The position numbers and the translations under genes were made by a program. Of a DNA stretch of 11,921 nt, positions 1-6,432 are shown piece by piece (position 1 is the stretch's first letter; each line of letters starts with the position of its first letter). The DNA comes from Bacillota bacterium (GTDB taxonomy: Bacteria; Bacillota; UBA994): the NCBI GenBank assembly GCA_018725275.1, contig QLUC01000051.1:1-11921 (forward strand), read 5' to 3'. The notes under the pieces are model-generated. The model made no database searches. It was not told the origin of the DNA and saw nothing but the letters and a program-made list of their open reading frames with translations.

Positions 1-285
1 GCGGCAGAAGGGCTCCTTGAAGGGCAAATAGCCATAAAAGAGGGGCTCAATCAGGCCCAGCAGGAAATCATGCGAACAATCGCCCGTCCGGAAGTGGAGA
101 AAATTGTTTCCTTTGTGGCTCCGGAGGAAGCTCGGGCGCTATCGGTGCAATTTGTGCTGCGCACTCCGCCCATTCCGCATCTGTCCAAAAATAATAATTC
201 TGTTATAGTCAACGCAGAAGCGTCCACGCTGTGGCAGCGCATCACCAACCTATTTAGAAAATTGGTTAACATTTTTCGCGGATAG
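1..285 (+). CDS. C-terminal end of an unrecognised protein (5' partial)
   Basis: An open frame enters from the left edge in frame 1 and ends at TAG 283-285, giving 94 residues. An internal ATG at 70 exists, but the frame is open upstream of it with no ribosome binding site near the ATG, so the gene most likely begins outside the window. The first ~25 residues (GLLEGQIAIKEGLNQAQQEI) look like an Ala/Gln/Glu-rich amphipathic helix or coiled coil. A short beta-rich stretch (SFVAPEEARALSVQFVLR) follows, then a low-complexity linker. The end, WQRITNLFRKLVNIFRG, is a basic amphipathic helix that could touch a membrane. I do not recognise the family. The stop codon is the first base triplet of the 50-bp tandem duplication that follows. 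Confidence 0.6.
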   Translation, partial: AAEGLLEGQIAIKEGLNQAQQEIMRTIARPEVEKIVSFVAPEEARALSVQFVLRTPPIPHLSKNNNSVIVNAEASTLWQRITNLFRKLVNIFRG

Positions 286-382
286 ACTATTACGCATAGG
301 TGAATATTACACCCCGAAAGTGAAACTTCTTCTAGAATATTACGCATAGGTGAATATTACACCCCGAAAGTGAAACTTCTTC
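283..382. repeat. 50-bp tandem duplication (2 copies, 1 mismatch)
   Basis: Copy 1 is 283-332 and copy 2 is 333-382. They differ only at 287 (C) versus 337 (A). Copy 1 starts with the TAG stop of the preceding gene. Each unit also contains an internal direct repeat: GAATATTAC occurs at 302-310, 335-343 and 352-360, with a one-mismatch version at 285-293, so the 9-mer recurs at spacings of 17, 33 and 17. There is no terminator-like hairpin with a T-run. Two copies are too few for a CRISPR, and there are no spacers. The unit could carry binding sites for a regulator of the next gene, or be a neutral duplication like the others in this window. Confidence 0.9.
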
Positions 383-398
383 CCTGATGCTGCGTATT

Positions 399-420
399 AA
401 ATCAAATGAGGACTTGATTT
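399..420 (+). promoter_or_regulatory. Perfect 7-bp inverted repeat upstream of the 438 gene
   Basis: AAATCAA at 399-405 and TTGATTT at 414-420 form a perfect inverted repeat around an 8-base spacer. It lies a few bases before the ribosome binding site (GGAGGGTGGGAG, 424-435). The position fits an operator or a 5'-leader hairpin of the membrane protein gene. It is not followed by a T-run, so it is not an intrinsic terminator. I could not assign clear -35/-10 hexamers. The regulatory role is inference only. Confidence 0.3.
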
Positions 421-437
421 CGGGGAGGGTGGGAGCA

Positions 438-893
438 ATGAACAAGCGAAATGGCAAACCCATGAAATGGGCTGTTATCCTAGCGCTAGCTATGGTCATG
501 GCTTTCGTTTTATTTGTCCTGTGGGCCCCGCCGACAGCCATACTACCCCCCGCACACGAGCAAACTCTGCAGGCGGTGGTTCCGGAAGATATTTGGGAAC
601 GGAGCACAAGAAGTACCCGCCGCATTAGTGGTGGGTACTTGGTGGATTTATCCTTTATGGATAGTGACGCCAGACCAGTAATTTATTCCTATAGGGTCCG
701 CGACGACTTGACGGTTACGGCCAAACAAGTCATCATCGGGTATGGGCAGAATTTTCCGTTCAATATGATTCTAGCCGTCCTCTTCGGCATCTTTTTACTC
801 TGCTATGCGGCACTGGCTTACCGCCGTGATCAACGCCAAAAACACCGGCAACGCTGCGCCAGACTCCTAGGGCAACGGCCAAAAAACCAATAA
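438..893 (+). CDS. Small two-helix membrane protein (DUF3592-like topology)
   Basis: 151 residues from ATG 438, chosen because a purine-rich ribosome binding site (GGAGGGTGGGAGCA) directly precedes it; the in-frame ATG at 387 has none. A basic N-terminus (MNKRNGKPMKW) is followed by a transmembrane helix at about residues 11-29. An extracytoplasmic stretch of about 75 residues follows, with beta-like segments (GYLVDLSFMDSDARPVIYSY). A second helix spans about 108-127, and the tail is strongly basic (YRRDQRQKHRQR). The order helix, small beta domain, helix resembles DUF3592-type proteins, but I see no diagnostic motif. Function unknown. The last 17 codons lie in copy 1 of a 64-bp duplication. 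The gene is convergent with the 57-aa gene at 931-1104 and would have overlapped it before the duplication. Confidence 0.75.
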   Translation: MNKRNGKPMKWAVILALAMVMAFVLFVLWAPPTAILPPAHEQTLQAVVPEDIWERSTRSTRRISGGYLVDLSFMDSDARPVIYSYRVRDDLTVTAKQVIIGYGQNFPFNMILAVLFGIFLLCYAALAYRRDQRQKHRQRCARLLGQRPKNQ

Positions 894-971
894 ACCCATC
901 ATAATAAACCGGCAACGCTGCGCCAGAATCTTAGGGCAACGGCCAAAAAACCAATAAACCCATCATAATAA
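844..971. repeat. 64-bp tandem duplication across two convergent gene ends
   Basis: Copy 1 is 844-907 and copy 2 is 908-971, with mismatches at 864/928 (C/A) and 867/931 (C/T). Copy 1 holds the end of the + strand membrane gene (stop TAA 891-893). Copy 2 holds the end of the - strand small membrane gene (stop at 931-933). Each copy still carries a copy of the other gene's tail. Collapsing the repeat makes the two genes overlap tail-to-tail by about 27 bp. Confidence 0.9.
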
Positions 972-1104
972 GCATGCCCATGCCAATACCTAGGGCCCCG
1001 AGACCCACATGCAAGTATAGCAGGGTCTTCTTTTTTTGTAGAGCGAAATATCCGACAAAGGCAATGCCGACAACAATGTGGAGTGCGGTTAGAAGGTAGA
1101 GCAT
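931..1104 (-). CDS. 57-aa hydrophobic protein, coupled to the dGTPase-like gene
   Basis: ATG at 1104-1102, stop TAA at 933-931. The Shine-Dalgarno AAGGAGG (1119-1113) is ideal and lies inside the last codons of the dGTPase-like gene, whose stop (1111-1109) is 4 bases before this start, so the two are translationally coupled. The product begins MLYLLTALHIVVGIAFVGYF, has a short basic turn (QKKKT) at residues 23-27, and ends in a glycine/methionine-rich second helix (LGIGMGMLIMMGLLVFW). That gives two transmembrane helices joined by a positively charged loop, probably facing the cytoplasm. No family is recognised. The end of the gene is duplicated by the 64-bp repeat, and the extra copy lies beyond the stop. 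Small size makes it easy to miss, but the ribosome binding site and spacing make it convincing. Confidence 0.72.
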   Translation of the reverse strand: MLYLLTALHIVVGIAFVGYFALQKKKTLLYLHVGLGALGIGMGMLIMMGLLVFWPLP

Positions 1105-1108
1105 ACCA

Positions 1109-1270
1109 TTATCCTCCTTGATGCCAACTGATATCTACGGGCTCAGGAATATTGATTTGCTTGATGCTCTCAATGGCGTAATCGTCGGTCATGCCGGCTA
1201 CATAATCGGTTACAATCCGCAAAGGGGCAGTTTGTTCTCTCAGGTAATAGGGTTGATTCCACTGCAAATT
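1109..1270 (-). pseudogene. dgt: Detached C-terminal end of the dGTPase-like gene
   Basis: An open stretch of 53 codons on the - strand, bounded upstream by an in-frame TAG (1273-1271) and ending at TAA 1111-1109. It has no start codon or ribosome binding site of its own. It reads NLQWNQPYYLREQ, then APLRIVTDYVAGMTDDYAIE, then a short tail ending SWHQGG. The DYVAGMTDDYA block is the hallmark C-terminal motif of dGTPase-family proteins, so this is the lost end of the gene at 1240-2244. Its final Gly-Gly codons double as the Shine-Dalgarno of the 57-aa gene. Confidence 0.75.
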
Positions 1271-2244
1271 CTAACTTCCATTTCTTCTAAAAAACCTCCG
1301 AATTGCCTGTCGAGCGGTATGATTCCAGCCCGATAGAGTGCGATGTTCCAGCCGTGGGTTGTAAACAGGCCGTATAAATAGTCGAAAACGCCCAGAATGA
1401 TGCGCTGACAAAAAATGCGGTAGCGCTCCATACGCGGATGACGATAGATGCGCTCTTTGTTGAAAGCGTACAATCTTCGCACCAGCTCCATCTTTTCGTT
1501 AGAGAAGCCGATATAGTCCTTATGGCGAGATTCTTCGACGATATCCCCCACTAGGGTGCCGATTATCTGGCCATTGGATGTGCCCAAGGCGGCACGCACT
1601 ACGAGGTCTACCTCGTCAATGGTGATAAATTTGGCCGTTATAGCGTCCTCTAGGTCACGCCCAAGATAGGCCACTTTGTCAGCGAAACGCACCACACAAC
1701 CCTCGTATGTCCCCGGGTCATGCCCGCGATCAACAAGAGTGGCTAGATCCTTCAGGGCTGCGGATGGGACAAGTCTCTGATCGAACATCTCGCCGCAATG
1801 CGAAACGAGGCCATCGCGGACAGCGTAGGTGAGGTTTAATCCTTGGCCGCCCCTAGCGATTATGTCTACAACCCTTAGACCGTGCAACTCGTGAATGAAG
1901 CCACCGACAGTTCTAGTTCGATTGTTGAGCACCCTCTCCCCCTCATGGCCGAACGGTGCATGTCCCAAATCATGGGCGAGGGCAATGGCCTGCGCCATAT
2001 CAGCATCCAGATCTAGGGCCCGGCAAATTGTCACCGCAATAGTCGAAACATGGAGCACATGCTCGATGCGCGTGCAAATGTGGTCATTCTGCGGGGCATA
2101 GAAGGCCTGCGTCTTGTGTTTGAGCCTGCGAAATGGTGTGGAGTGGATGATGGCCGTGATGTCACGGAAATAATCTCCTCTAAGGTCCACCTCGCGGGGA
2201 AGACGCCGCGCCTTGAGCTGCTCGTCGGAAAGGAAATTTTTCAC
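1240..2244 (-). CDS. dgt: dGTPase-like HD hydrolase, frameshifted near its 3' end
   Basis: Deoxyguanosine triphosphate triphosphohydrolase family (HD superfamily), which in characterised members hydrolyses dNTPs to nucleoside plus triphosphate in the cytoplasm. Start is GTG 2244-2242 with AGGGG upstream. N-terminal motif FRRLKHKTQAF is at residues 38-48. The metal-binding HD signature is complete: H62 in TRIEHVLHV, H91-D92 in ALAHDLGHAPFGHEGE, and D179 in FADKVAYLGRD. The frame as read stops at TGA 1242-1240 after 334 residues. The expected ending, including the conserved VTDYVAGMTDDYA block, lies in another frame at 1270-1109. One base lost, or two gained, between about 1270 and 1240 would explain this. 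The catalytic part is intact. Upstream is the RQC-like gene (27-bp gap); downstream is the coupled 57-aa membrane protein. Confidence 0.85.
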   Translation of the reverse strand: MKNFLSDEQLKARRLPREVDLRGDYFRDITAIIHSTPFRRLKHKTQAFYAPQNDHICTRIEHVLHVSTIAVTICRALDLDADMAQAIALAHDLGHAPFGHEGERVLNNRTRTVGGFIHELHGLRVVDIIARGGQGLNLTYAVRDGLVSHCGEMFDQRLVPSAALKDLATLVDRGHDPGTYEGCVVRFADKVAYLGRDLEDAITAKFITIDEVDLVVRAALGTSNGQIIGTLVGDIVEESRHKDYIGFSNEKMELVRRLYAFNKERIYRHPRMERYRIFCQRIILGVFDYLYGLFTTHGWNIALYRAGIIPLDRQFGGFLEEMEVRICSGINPIT

Positions 2245-2271
2245 TTTTATCCCCTATTCATAGTAATTCGG

Positions 2272-3078
2272 CTATTTTCCTTCTCCAAGGGCCAAGAACC
2301 CCAACACTGAAGCTAGTTGGCACCTAGCCTGCCACTCGCGCGTCACCACGCGCGAAGCCCCTTGTCTAGCCCTCTCCTCAATGGAAACAACACCGTAATA
2401 CCGTTCTATATTTTCTTTGTCGAGCTGGTGTGGCAACTTCATACCTATTTGTAGGCGCAAACACTGGGCCTCGACCTCACAAAGTTCACTAAAAATCATC
2501 GTGCATAGTGCCCTCTCTAATGCATCCACAAAATGTTGCTGCGCGCCGAGTGAGGTCATGACTGTTTCGGGGCGCAATTGCAGTATCTTGCAGAAAAGCT
2601 GGAGGTATTGTGGCAATTGGTCGGCAGACAAACCGACGAGGGCGGAGACATCAGCACTATGGACGGTGCGCAGGTGCGACATCAATTTAGTCAACTTTTG
2701 TAAAACCAAGATTAATCTTTCTGTAAGGCGGGCCGCCGAAGTAGACTGTATCGGCAGCCTTGGGCGTAGCAGCTCAAGTTCGGCTAACCCCCGAGCCGTG
2801 ACATAGACGAGGGGCAGGTCTTTGTCCTTCATGTTGACATTTCTTATCTCCAGCAACCCTTGTTGCTGGAGGGCATGAAACGCCTGCTGCAATTCATGTT
2901 GCGGGAACTCCTTGAACACTGAAAATAGCTCTAAAATGCCCTGTTCAGTGGCCAAAATCGTCGTGGCGGCGCTGCTGTCGCCTAAGAGAAAATTGATTAC
3001 CCCGCTGCGGCCACGGCGCCCAGCAAAGGCTTCGGCGCAGCGCAAGAGATACCCCCGCATTTCATCCTTGGTCACCAT
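2272..3078 (-). CDS. RQC-like winged-helix protein of unknown function
   Basis: 268 residues from ATG 3078-3076, with AGGGGGTG about 6 bases upstream. Residues ~8-108 resemble the RQC winged-helix domain of RecQ helicases: a helical start (RCAEAFAGRRGRSGVINFLLG), a segment resembling the RQC 'LSTYG' region, then a helix-turn-helix (HELQQAFHALQQQGLLEI) and a wing with a basic/aromatic strand (LPLVYVTARGLAEL). No helicase motifs (Walker A, DEAH) are present. Residues ~115-268 are mostly helical and unassigned. RQC domains bind branched or double-stranded DNA, so a DNA-associated role is possible, but this is inference from fold resemblance. It sits 27 bp upstream of the dGTPase-like gene and 43 bp downstream of the F420-ligase-like gene, so it is probably co-transcribed with both. 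Confidence 0.65.
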   Translation of the reverse strand: MVTKDEMRGYLLRCAEAFAGRRGRSGVINFLLGDSSAATTILATEQGILELFSVFKEFPQHELQQAFHALQQQGLLEIRNVNMKDKDLPLVYVTARGLAELELLRPRLPIQSTSAARLTERLILVLQKLTKLMSHLRTVHSADVSALVGLSADQLPQYLQLFCKILQLRPETVMTSLGAQQHFVDALERALCTMIFSELCEVEAQCLRLQIGMKLPHQLDKENIERYYGVVSIEERARQGASRVVTREWQARCQLASVLGFLALGEGK

Positions 3079-3121
3079 GTGAACACCCCCTTGTCCCTAG
3101 CATTGCTTCCGCCCTACAACC

Positions 3122-3877
3122 TCACATTTCCGCCTTGGATGCCTCACCCGACTTAGACGGGCGAATGAGTACGAAAGGGGTCTGCTCCCCACCTTGTCCA
3201 GCGGGGTTGTCACGCATGAGTGCCTTAAGGTCATGCGTCGTGTAGGCGATACCGCTGGAATGACCGAGAATCTCTACCCCTAAGTCATTGGCGTCCACTA
3301 TCATGCAGTCTATCCCCAGAGAGGTCTTGATCTCATTGCATACTGCATCTGGCTTTTCAGGCACCAACACGCCCTTGGTGAGGTACCAATCAAAAGCATC
3401 GGCACAAAACCCGTCTATGCCAGCAATGCCATGCCCGGCAAGGCGATAGAACATGCCCTTGATGCCCAGGGGACGGGTGACTGCCGCTATGGCCGCAGCA
3501 AAGAGAATTCGTGGCAAGCCGGCGAGGTTAATGGCGCGCGGCAAGCCGGCGAGGTTAATGGCGATCTGCATTTTGTACGGGTTGCCGACCGACTCCCCTG
3601 CTCTGGTCATATGCACAAAGCGTGACAATAGACGCGCCCACCAGCCTATCTTTATTTCGCACATATCTACTATGCGTCCCTGACAGAGGGAAATTACCTT
3701 CTCGCTCATCGAAAGCACATCCCCGCTCTTGTACAAAGGGGAGACATACTGCCGTACAAGCTCAAGGTAGCTTTCCTCTGGGGTCACAAAATGCGTCTTT
3801 ATAGCATGACGGAAGAAAATTTCCCCGCGATGCTCAATGGCTATTTTTTTTTCTGGATTTGCGTAGAAATCATCCAC
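3122..3877 (-). CDS. Coenzyme F420:L-glutamate ligase-like protein (CofE family)
   Basis: 251 residues from GTG 3877-3875, preceded by AGGGG at a suitable distance. CofE-type enzymes add glutamate to the lactyl-phospho part of F420 precursors using GTP, but many bacteria that lack F420 carry homologues of unknown substrate. Family features seen: SGDVLSMSEKVISLCQGRIV at 51-70 (the usual GD-hydrophobic-S-K-V...GR block), GNPYKMQ at 98-104, and an ending with VDANDLGVEILG and DNPAGQGGEQTPFVLIR. A nine-residue unit AINLAGLPR is repeated in tandem at 106-114 and 115-123, caused by a 27-bp in-frame DNA duplication. The second copy continues into the helix ILFAAAIAAVTRPLGIKG. Collapsing the repeat gives the expected family spacing. 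No other F420 gene is visible, so the family is firm but the reaction is not. Confidence 0.75.
   Translation of the reverse strand: MDDFYANPEKKIAIEHRGEIFFRHAIKTHFVTPEESYLELVRQYVSPLYKSGDVLSMSEKVISLCQGRIVDMCEIKIGWWARLLSRFVHMTRAGESVGNPYKMQIAINLAGLPRAINLAGLPRILFAAAIAAVTRPLGIKGMFYRLAGHGIAGIDGFCADAFDWYLTKGVLVPEKPDAVCNEIKTSLGIDCMIVDANDLGVEILGHSSGIAYTTHDLKALMRDNPAGQGGEQTPFVLIRPSKSGEASKAEM
3510..3563. repeat. 27-bp in-frame tandem duplication (1 mismatch)
   Basis: Copy 1 is 3510-3536 and copy 2 is 3537-3563, differing only at 3512/3539 (T/C). On the - strand each unit encodes AINLAGLPR, inside the F420-ligase-like protein. The length is a multiple of three, so the frame survives. Confidence 0.92.
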
Positions 3878-3917
3878 ATTCCCATCCCCTTTGACCTGTT
3901 CCTCGGTTGCAGCCTGG

Positions 3918-4154
3918 CTAAATGGTGTAGTAGCTTAATCCCTGGGTGAGACCGGCAGCCTCTAGAGTTGCTCGGATCATCCCTAACTTATCTGAAGGTA
4001 CTTCGAGAGCATAATCGCAGTTAATGGCTAAGTGCCGCGGGGCAGTGACCATACGAAAAGGAAAGTCGATTTGAACCCTGCGCAATATAGATTCTGATTG
4101 AAACGCTAGGTAGTGAGAATCAAAGACGATTAAACCAACCAATTCACCGGACAA
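3918..4154 (-). CDS. DUF3343 protein (putative Se/S carrier-like)
   Basis: The preferred start is TTG 4154-4152, because AAAGGAGG (4169-4162) lies exactly 7 bases before it. The longer GTG start at 4175 would place this ribosome binding site inside the gene. The 78-residue product begins MSGELVGLIVFDSHYLAFQS and carries the DUF3343 pattern: an N-terminal strand ending in a 'hydrophobic-F-x-S' turn, a helix (FQSESILRR), the central VTAPRHLAINCDYALEV with a single conserved-type cysteine, and a final helix (LGMIRATLEAAGL) ending in a tyrosine-rich tail. Family members have been proposed to carry sulfur or selenium through that cysteine; this is not proven. No selenium genes are nearby. Gaps to the lipoprotein gene (46 bp) and to the F420-ligase-like gene (40 bp) fit one operon. 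Confidence 0.72.
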   Translation of the reverse strand: MSGELVGLIVFDSHYLAFQSESILRRVQIDFPFRMVTAPRHLAINCDYALEVPSDKLGMIRATLEAAGLTQGLSYYTI

Positions 4155-4200
4155 GAGCCATCCTCCTTTAATCACAGTGGCATGTCGCCACTCTTGCTCA

Positions 4201-5592
4201 TCACCTACTGGAGATTACCCTGCGCAGGTCGGCACCATTAGCATTCATGATGAAGATGACCGGAGATTCCTTATGCATTTCGACAAAAGCGATCTGTCTA
4301 CCATCTCTCGACCAACGTGGAAACATCTTGGGATGCACAGAGAAAGTCAGCTGTTTCATATTCCTACCTTCAATGTCCATGACAAAAAGATCTTGTCCTG
4401 GGCCTTTCCGTCCCGAATCGCTGATTAAGAGTATTTGCTGGCCTAGAGGAGAAAACTGCGGATCGGCGTTGTGCCCCGCTGTGAGCAATGCTCGCTGCGC
4501 AAACGGCTCGACCTGGAGTATATAAATATTACGGGGCTCGGCAATGATATTGGCATCGATATCGCGCGCCTCCCATGTCCCATAGACGAATCTTTGGGCC
4601 GTGGGATCCTGGCTGGCTCTGGCAAAATTGTGAATTAGGCCACCCTGCGAGAGTTGTCGCTGCTGCCCGGTGGCGACCACAGCCTCCCACAGGTCATAAC
4701 GAAAATTATGGGAGTGAATGTACTGCTCGAAGGTGTGGAGAAAGTAGACGCGACTGGAGTCATCGCTATAACCTAGAAAACGCACCGAACCTCCTGTCGG
4801 GCTAATGAGCGTAGCCGATTGCGTAGCTAGGTTGTACGCCCACAGGCTTTGATAGATGTCCGAATGCGCATCTGAGCGGCCGATCACCCCATAGAGAACC
4901 AGTGACTTGCCATCCGGAGAAAACTGAGGGAAGCTGGGCAGATCTCCGTTAATCCTTAGGAGCACAGGGGTGGTCTTTCCGGTGGAAAGGTCATGCAAGT
5001 GTAACACCGGCTCACCCGTGCCACCAATATAGCCAACCATAGTCCCCTGTCTGTTCACTGTTGCTTCTAATTGATGGCCGGGGAGGACATCTAGTTCTCT
5101 GACGTTGCCACTCACAGTATCCACTAAATGAAGCCTCGGCAACCCTTTTCTCTCCGCAATAAACAAGATGGTGCGATTGTCGGGCAACCACGAGAGGCCC
5201 TCAATACTGTTAAAAGAGTTTGTAAAGGCAATGGTGCTAAACCGGAATGAGAACAAGGGCAGCTTGTTGCCTGCTCGGTCGGTCGGGGGGGTGATAAAGC
5301 CTATGTCATAGTCCGTGCCCGGCGTCAACGGATGACGTGGAGTGAGGCGCATGGTATTGCCCTGCCAGTCGATGTTTACTGCGACTAGGGGCTGTATCTG
5401 CACTAACTTTTCCGCGGTGTCCTGGTTCATGGGCTCACTAAAAGTGATAGTTATAACGCTGTCCAAAGAAACCCCCTGGCTGTTTGGGAGCGGAAAAGTA
5501 TACTCTACCGCGGGCGGTGTCACGTCGCGCTGGCAACCAACTAGAGTTAATGAAAGCAAGATGCTAAGAAAGATAATTGCTAATTTCTGCAT
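4201..5592 (-). CDS. Lipoprotein with Ig-like (Big_5) domain and TolB-like beta-propeller
   Basis: 463 residues from ATG 5592-5590, with AAGGGAGTGGG upstream. A signal peptide (LAIIFLSILLSLTLVGC) ends in the lipobox LVGC, so Cys20 should be lipidated and the protein anchored outside the cytoplasmic membrane. Residues ~26-120 form a Big_5-type Ig-like domain (TPPAVEYTFPLPNSQGVSLD, ITITFSEPMN, RFST). Residues ~125-463 contain several PD40/TolB-type propeller blades with the pattern 'hydrophobic-x-x-SPDGxxhhh': LSWLPDNRTILFIA, FPQFSPDGKSLVLYG, DPQFSPLGQQILLIS, FPRWSRDGRQIAFVE. Such domains usually mediate protein or ligand binding in the envelope. No catalytic residues are recognised. It starts 42 bp after ycsI without a visible terminator, so it may share that transcript. 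The ligand is unknown. Confidence 0.85.
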   Translation of the reverse strand: MQKLAIIFLSILLSLTLVGCQRDVTPPAVEYTFPLPNSQGVSLDSVITITFSEPMNQDTAEKLVQIQPLVAVNIDWQGNTMRLTPRHPLTPGTDYDIGFITPPTDRAGNKLPLFSFRFSTIAFTNSFNSIEGLSWLPDNRTILFIAERKGLPRLHLVDTVSGNVRELDVLPGHQLEATVNRQGTMVGYIGGTGEPVLHLHDLSTGKTTPVLLRINGDLPSFPQFSPDGKSLVLYGVIGRSDAHSDIYQSLWAYNLATQSATLISPTGGSVRFLGYSDDSSRVYFLHTFEQYIHSHNFRYDLWEAVVATGQQRQLSQGGLIHNFARASQDPTAQRFVYGTWEARDIDANIIAEPRNIYILQVEPFAQRALLTAGHNADPQFSPLGQQILLISDSGRKGPGQDLFVMDIEGRNMKQLTFSVHPKMFPRWSRDGRQIAFVEMHKESPVIFIMNANGADLRRVISSR

Positions 5593-5634
5593 ATACCCAC
5601 TCCCTTACCAGGTTCACTTTCCCGCTGGCATAGC

Positions 5635-6432
5635 TTAAAAGGCCGCCAAACCTTGATCGCTGAGATCGGTGATAAACATAAATCCCGGCGCATGGGTAAT
5701 TACCAGCTCCGGCTTGACGGCCATGACCACAGCTTGTGACGTGCAGCCGCATGCCCAAAACACAGGTATTTCCCCCGCCTTAACATCCACACTCTCTCCC
5801 ATGTCCGGCAAAGCCAAATCTACAATGCCGAGAGCCTGCGGGTCTCCGATGTGGACGGGGGCGCCATGCACTGCGGGAAAGCGACTGGTAATCTGAACTA
5901 CCTTTACTAGGTTGCTAGCAGGCACGGGACGCATACTTACCACGAGCGGACCCTGCATCACCCCTGCTTTCTGGCATTCTCTATTCGTAATATACATGGG
6001 GACGTTACGATTTTGCGTGATATGCCGCACTTCTATGCCTGCTGCCTGCAGAGCCCCCTCGAAGGTAAAACTGCATCCCAGAAGAAAACTAACAAAGTCA
6101 TCCTGCCAGTAGCTTCTAATGTCTGATGGTTCATCCACTAGCTGACCGTTCCTAAAGATCCTGTATTTGGGCAGATCCGTCCGCAAATCTGCCCCGCGAG
6201 CGACAAGCTTTGGCTCGAAACACCCTATATCTGTCACCTCAAGAATGGGACAAGGTTTTGGATTGCGCTGGCAAAAGAGCAAAAAGTCATATGCCAATTC
6301 CCGCTGTAAAATGACCAGGTTAGCCTGGGCATACCCTAGGGCCAGCCCGGCTGTAGGTCGATGCCAATTCCCAGTGCGAAAGCGCTCCCGCCAAGCAGCA
6401 GGGGTCATGAGGGATGCATCCTCGACCTTCAT
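5635..6432 (-). CDS. ycsI: YcsI/DUF1445 family protein (D-glutamate cyclase-like)
   Basis: 265 residues, the usual family length. ATG 6432-6430 overlaps the pxpC stop in an ATGA (4-bp overlap), with GAGGTAAG just upstream, so translation is coupled. Family signatures: LGYAQANLVIL at 32-42, SFLLGCSFTFEGAL at 115-128, NVPMYITNREC near 143-153, HGAPVHIGDP at 189-198, PVFWACGCTSQAV at 223-235, and ITHAPGFMFITD at 245-256. These proteins were long called putative hydro-lyases. The mammalian member (DGLUCY) is a D-glutamate cyclase making 5-oxo-D-proline. Its position at the end of a 5-oxoprolinase operon agrees with a role in glutamate/5-oxoproline exchange, but the direction and stereochemistry here are inference. 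Confidence 0.85.
   Translation of the reverse strand: MKVEDASLMTPAAWRERFRTGNWHRPTAGLALGYAQANLVILQRELAYDFLLFCQRNPKPCPILEVTDIGCFEPKLVARGADLRTDLPKYRIFRNGQLVDEPSDIRSYWQDDFVSFLLGCSFTFEGALQAAGIEVRHITQNRNVPMYITNRECQKAGVMQGPLVVSMRPVPASNLVKVVQITSRFPAVHGAPVHIGDPQALGIVDLALPDMGESVDVKAGEIPVFWACGCTSQAVVMAVKPELVITHAPGFMFITDLSDQGLAAF

Noticed and set aside
283..382. Possible CRISPR array
   Set aside because: Only two directly adjacent copies with no spacers, and no cas genes.
51..625. Two - strand open frames over the 50-bp repeat, both containing an EEVSLSGCNIHLCVI-like segment
   Set aside because: The shared segment is only the tandem duplication read on the other strand. There is no ribosome binding site, and they lie antisense to better-supported + strand genes.
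1240..1275. Programmed -1 frameshift in the dGTPase-like gene
   Set aside because: No slippery heptamer in the permitted interval: the T-run upstream lies before an in-frame TAG in the new frame. An indel is simpler.
2050..2310. + strand 86-codon open frame over the dGTPase-like start
   Set aside because: Antisense shadow of a gene with clear HD motifs; no ribosome binding site and no recognisable motif.
2848..2871. Perfect 9-bp hairpin CTCCAGCAA...TTGCTGGAG
   Set aside because: It lies inside the RQC-like gene, encodes the Leu/Gln-rich helix end LQQQGLLE, and has no T-run. Most simply explained by codon choice.
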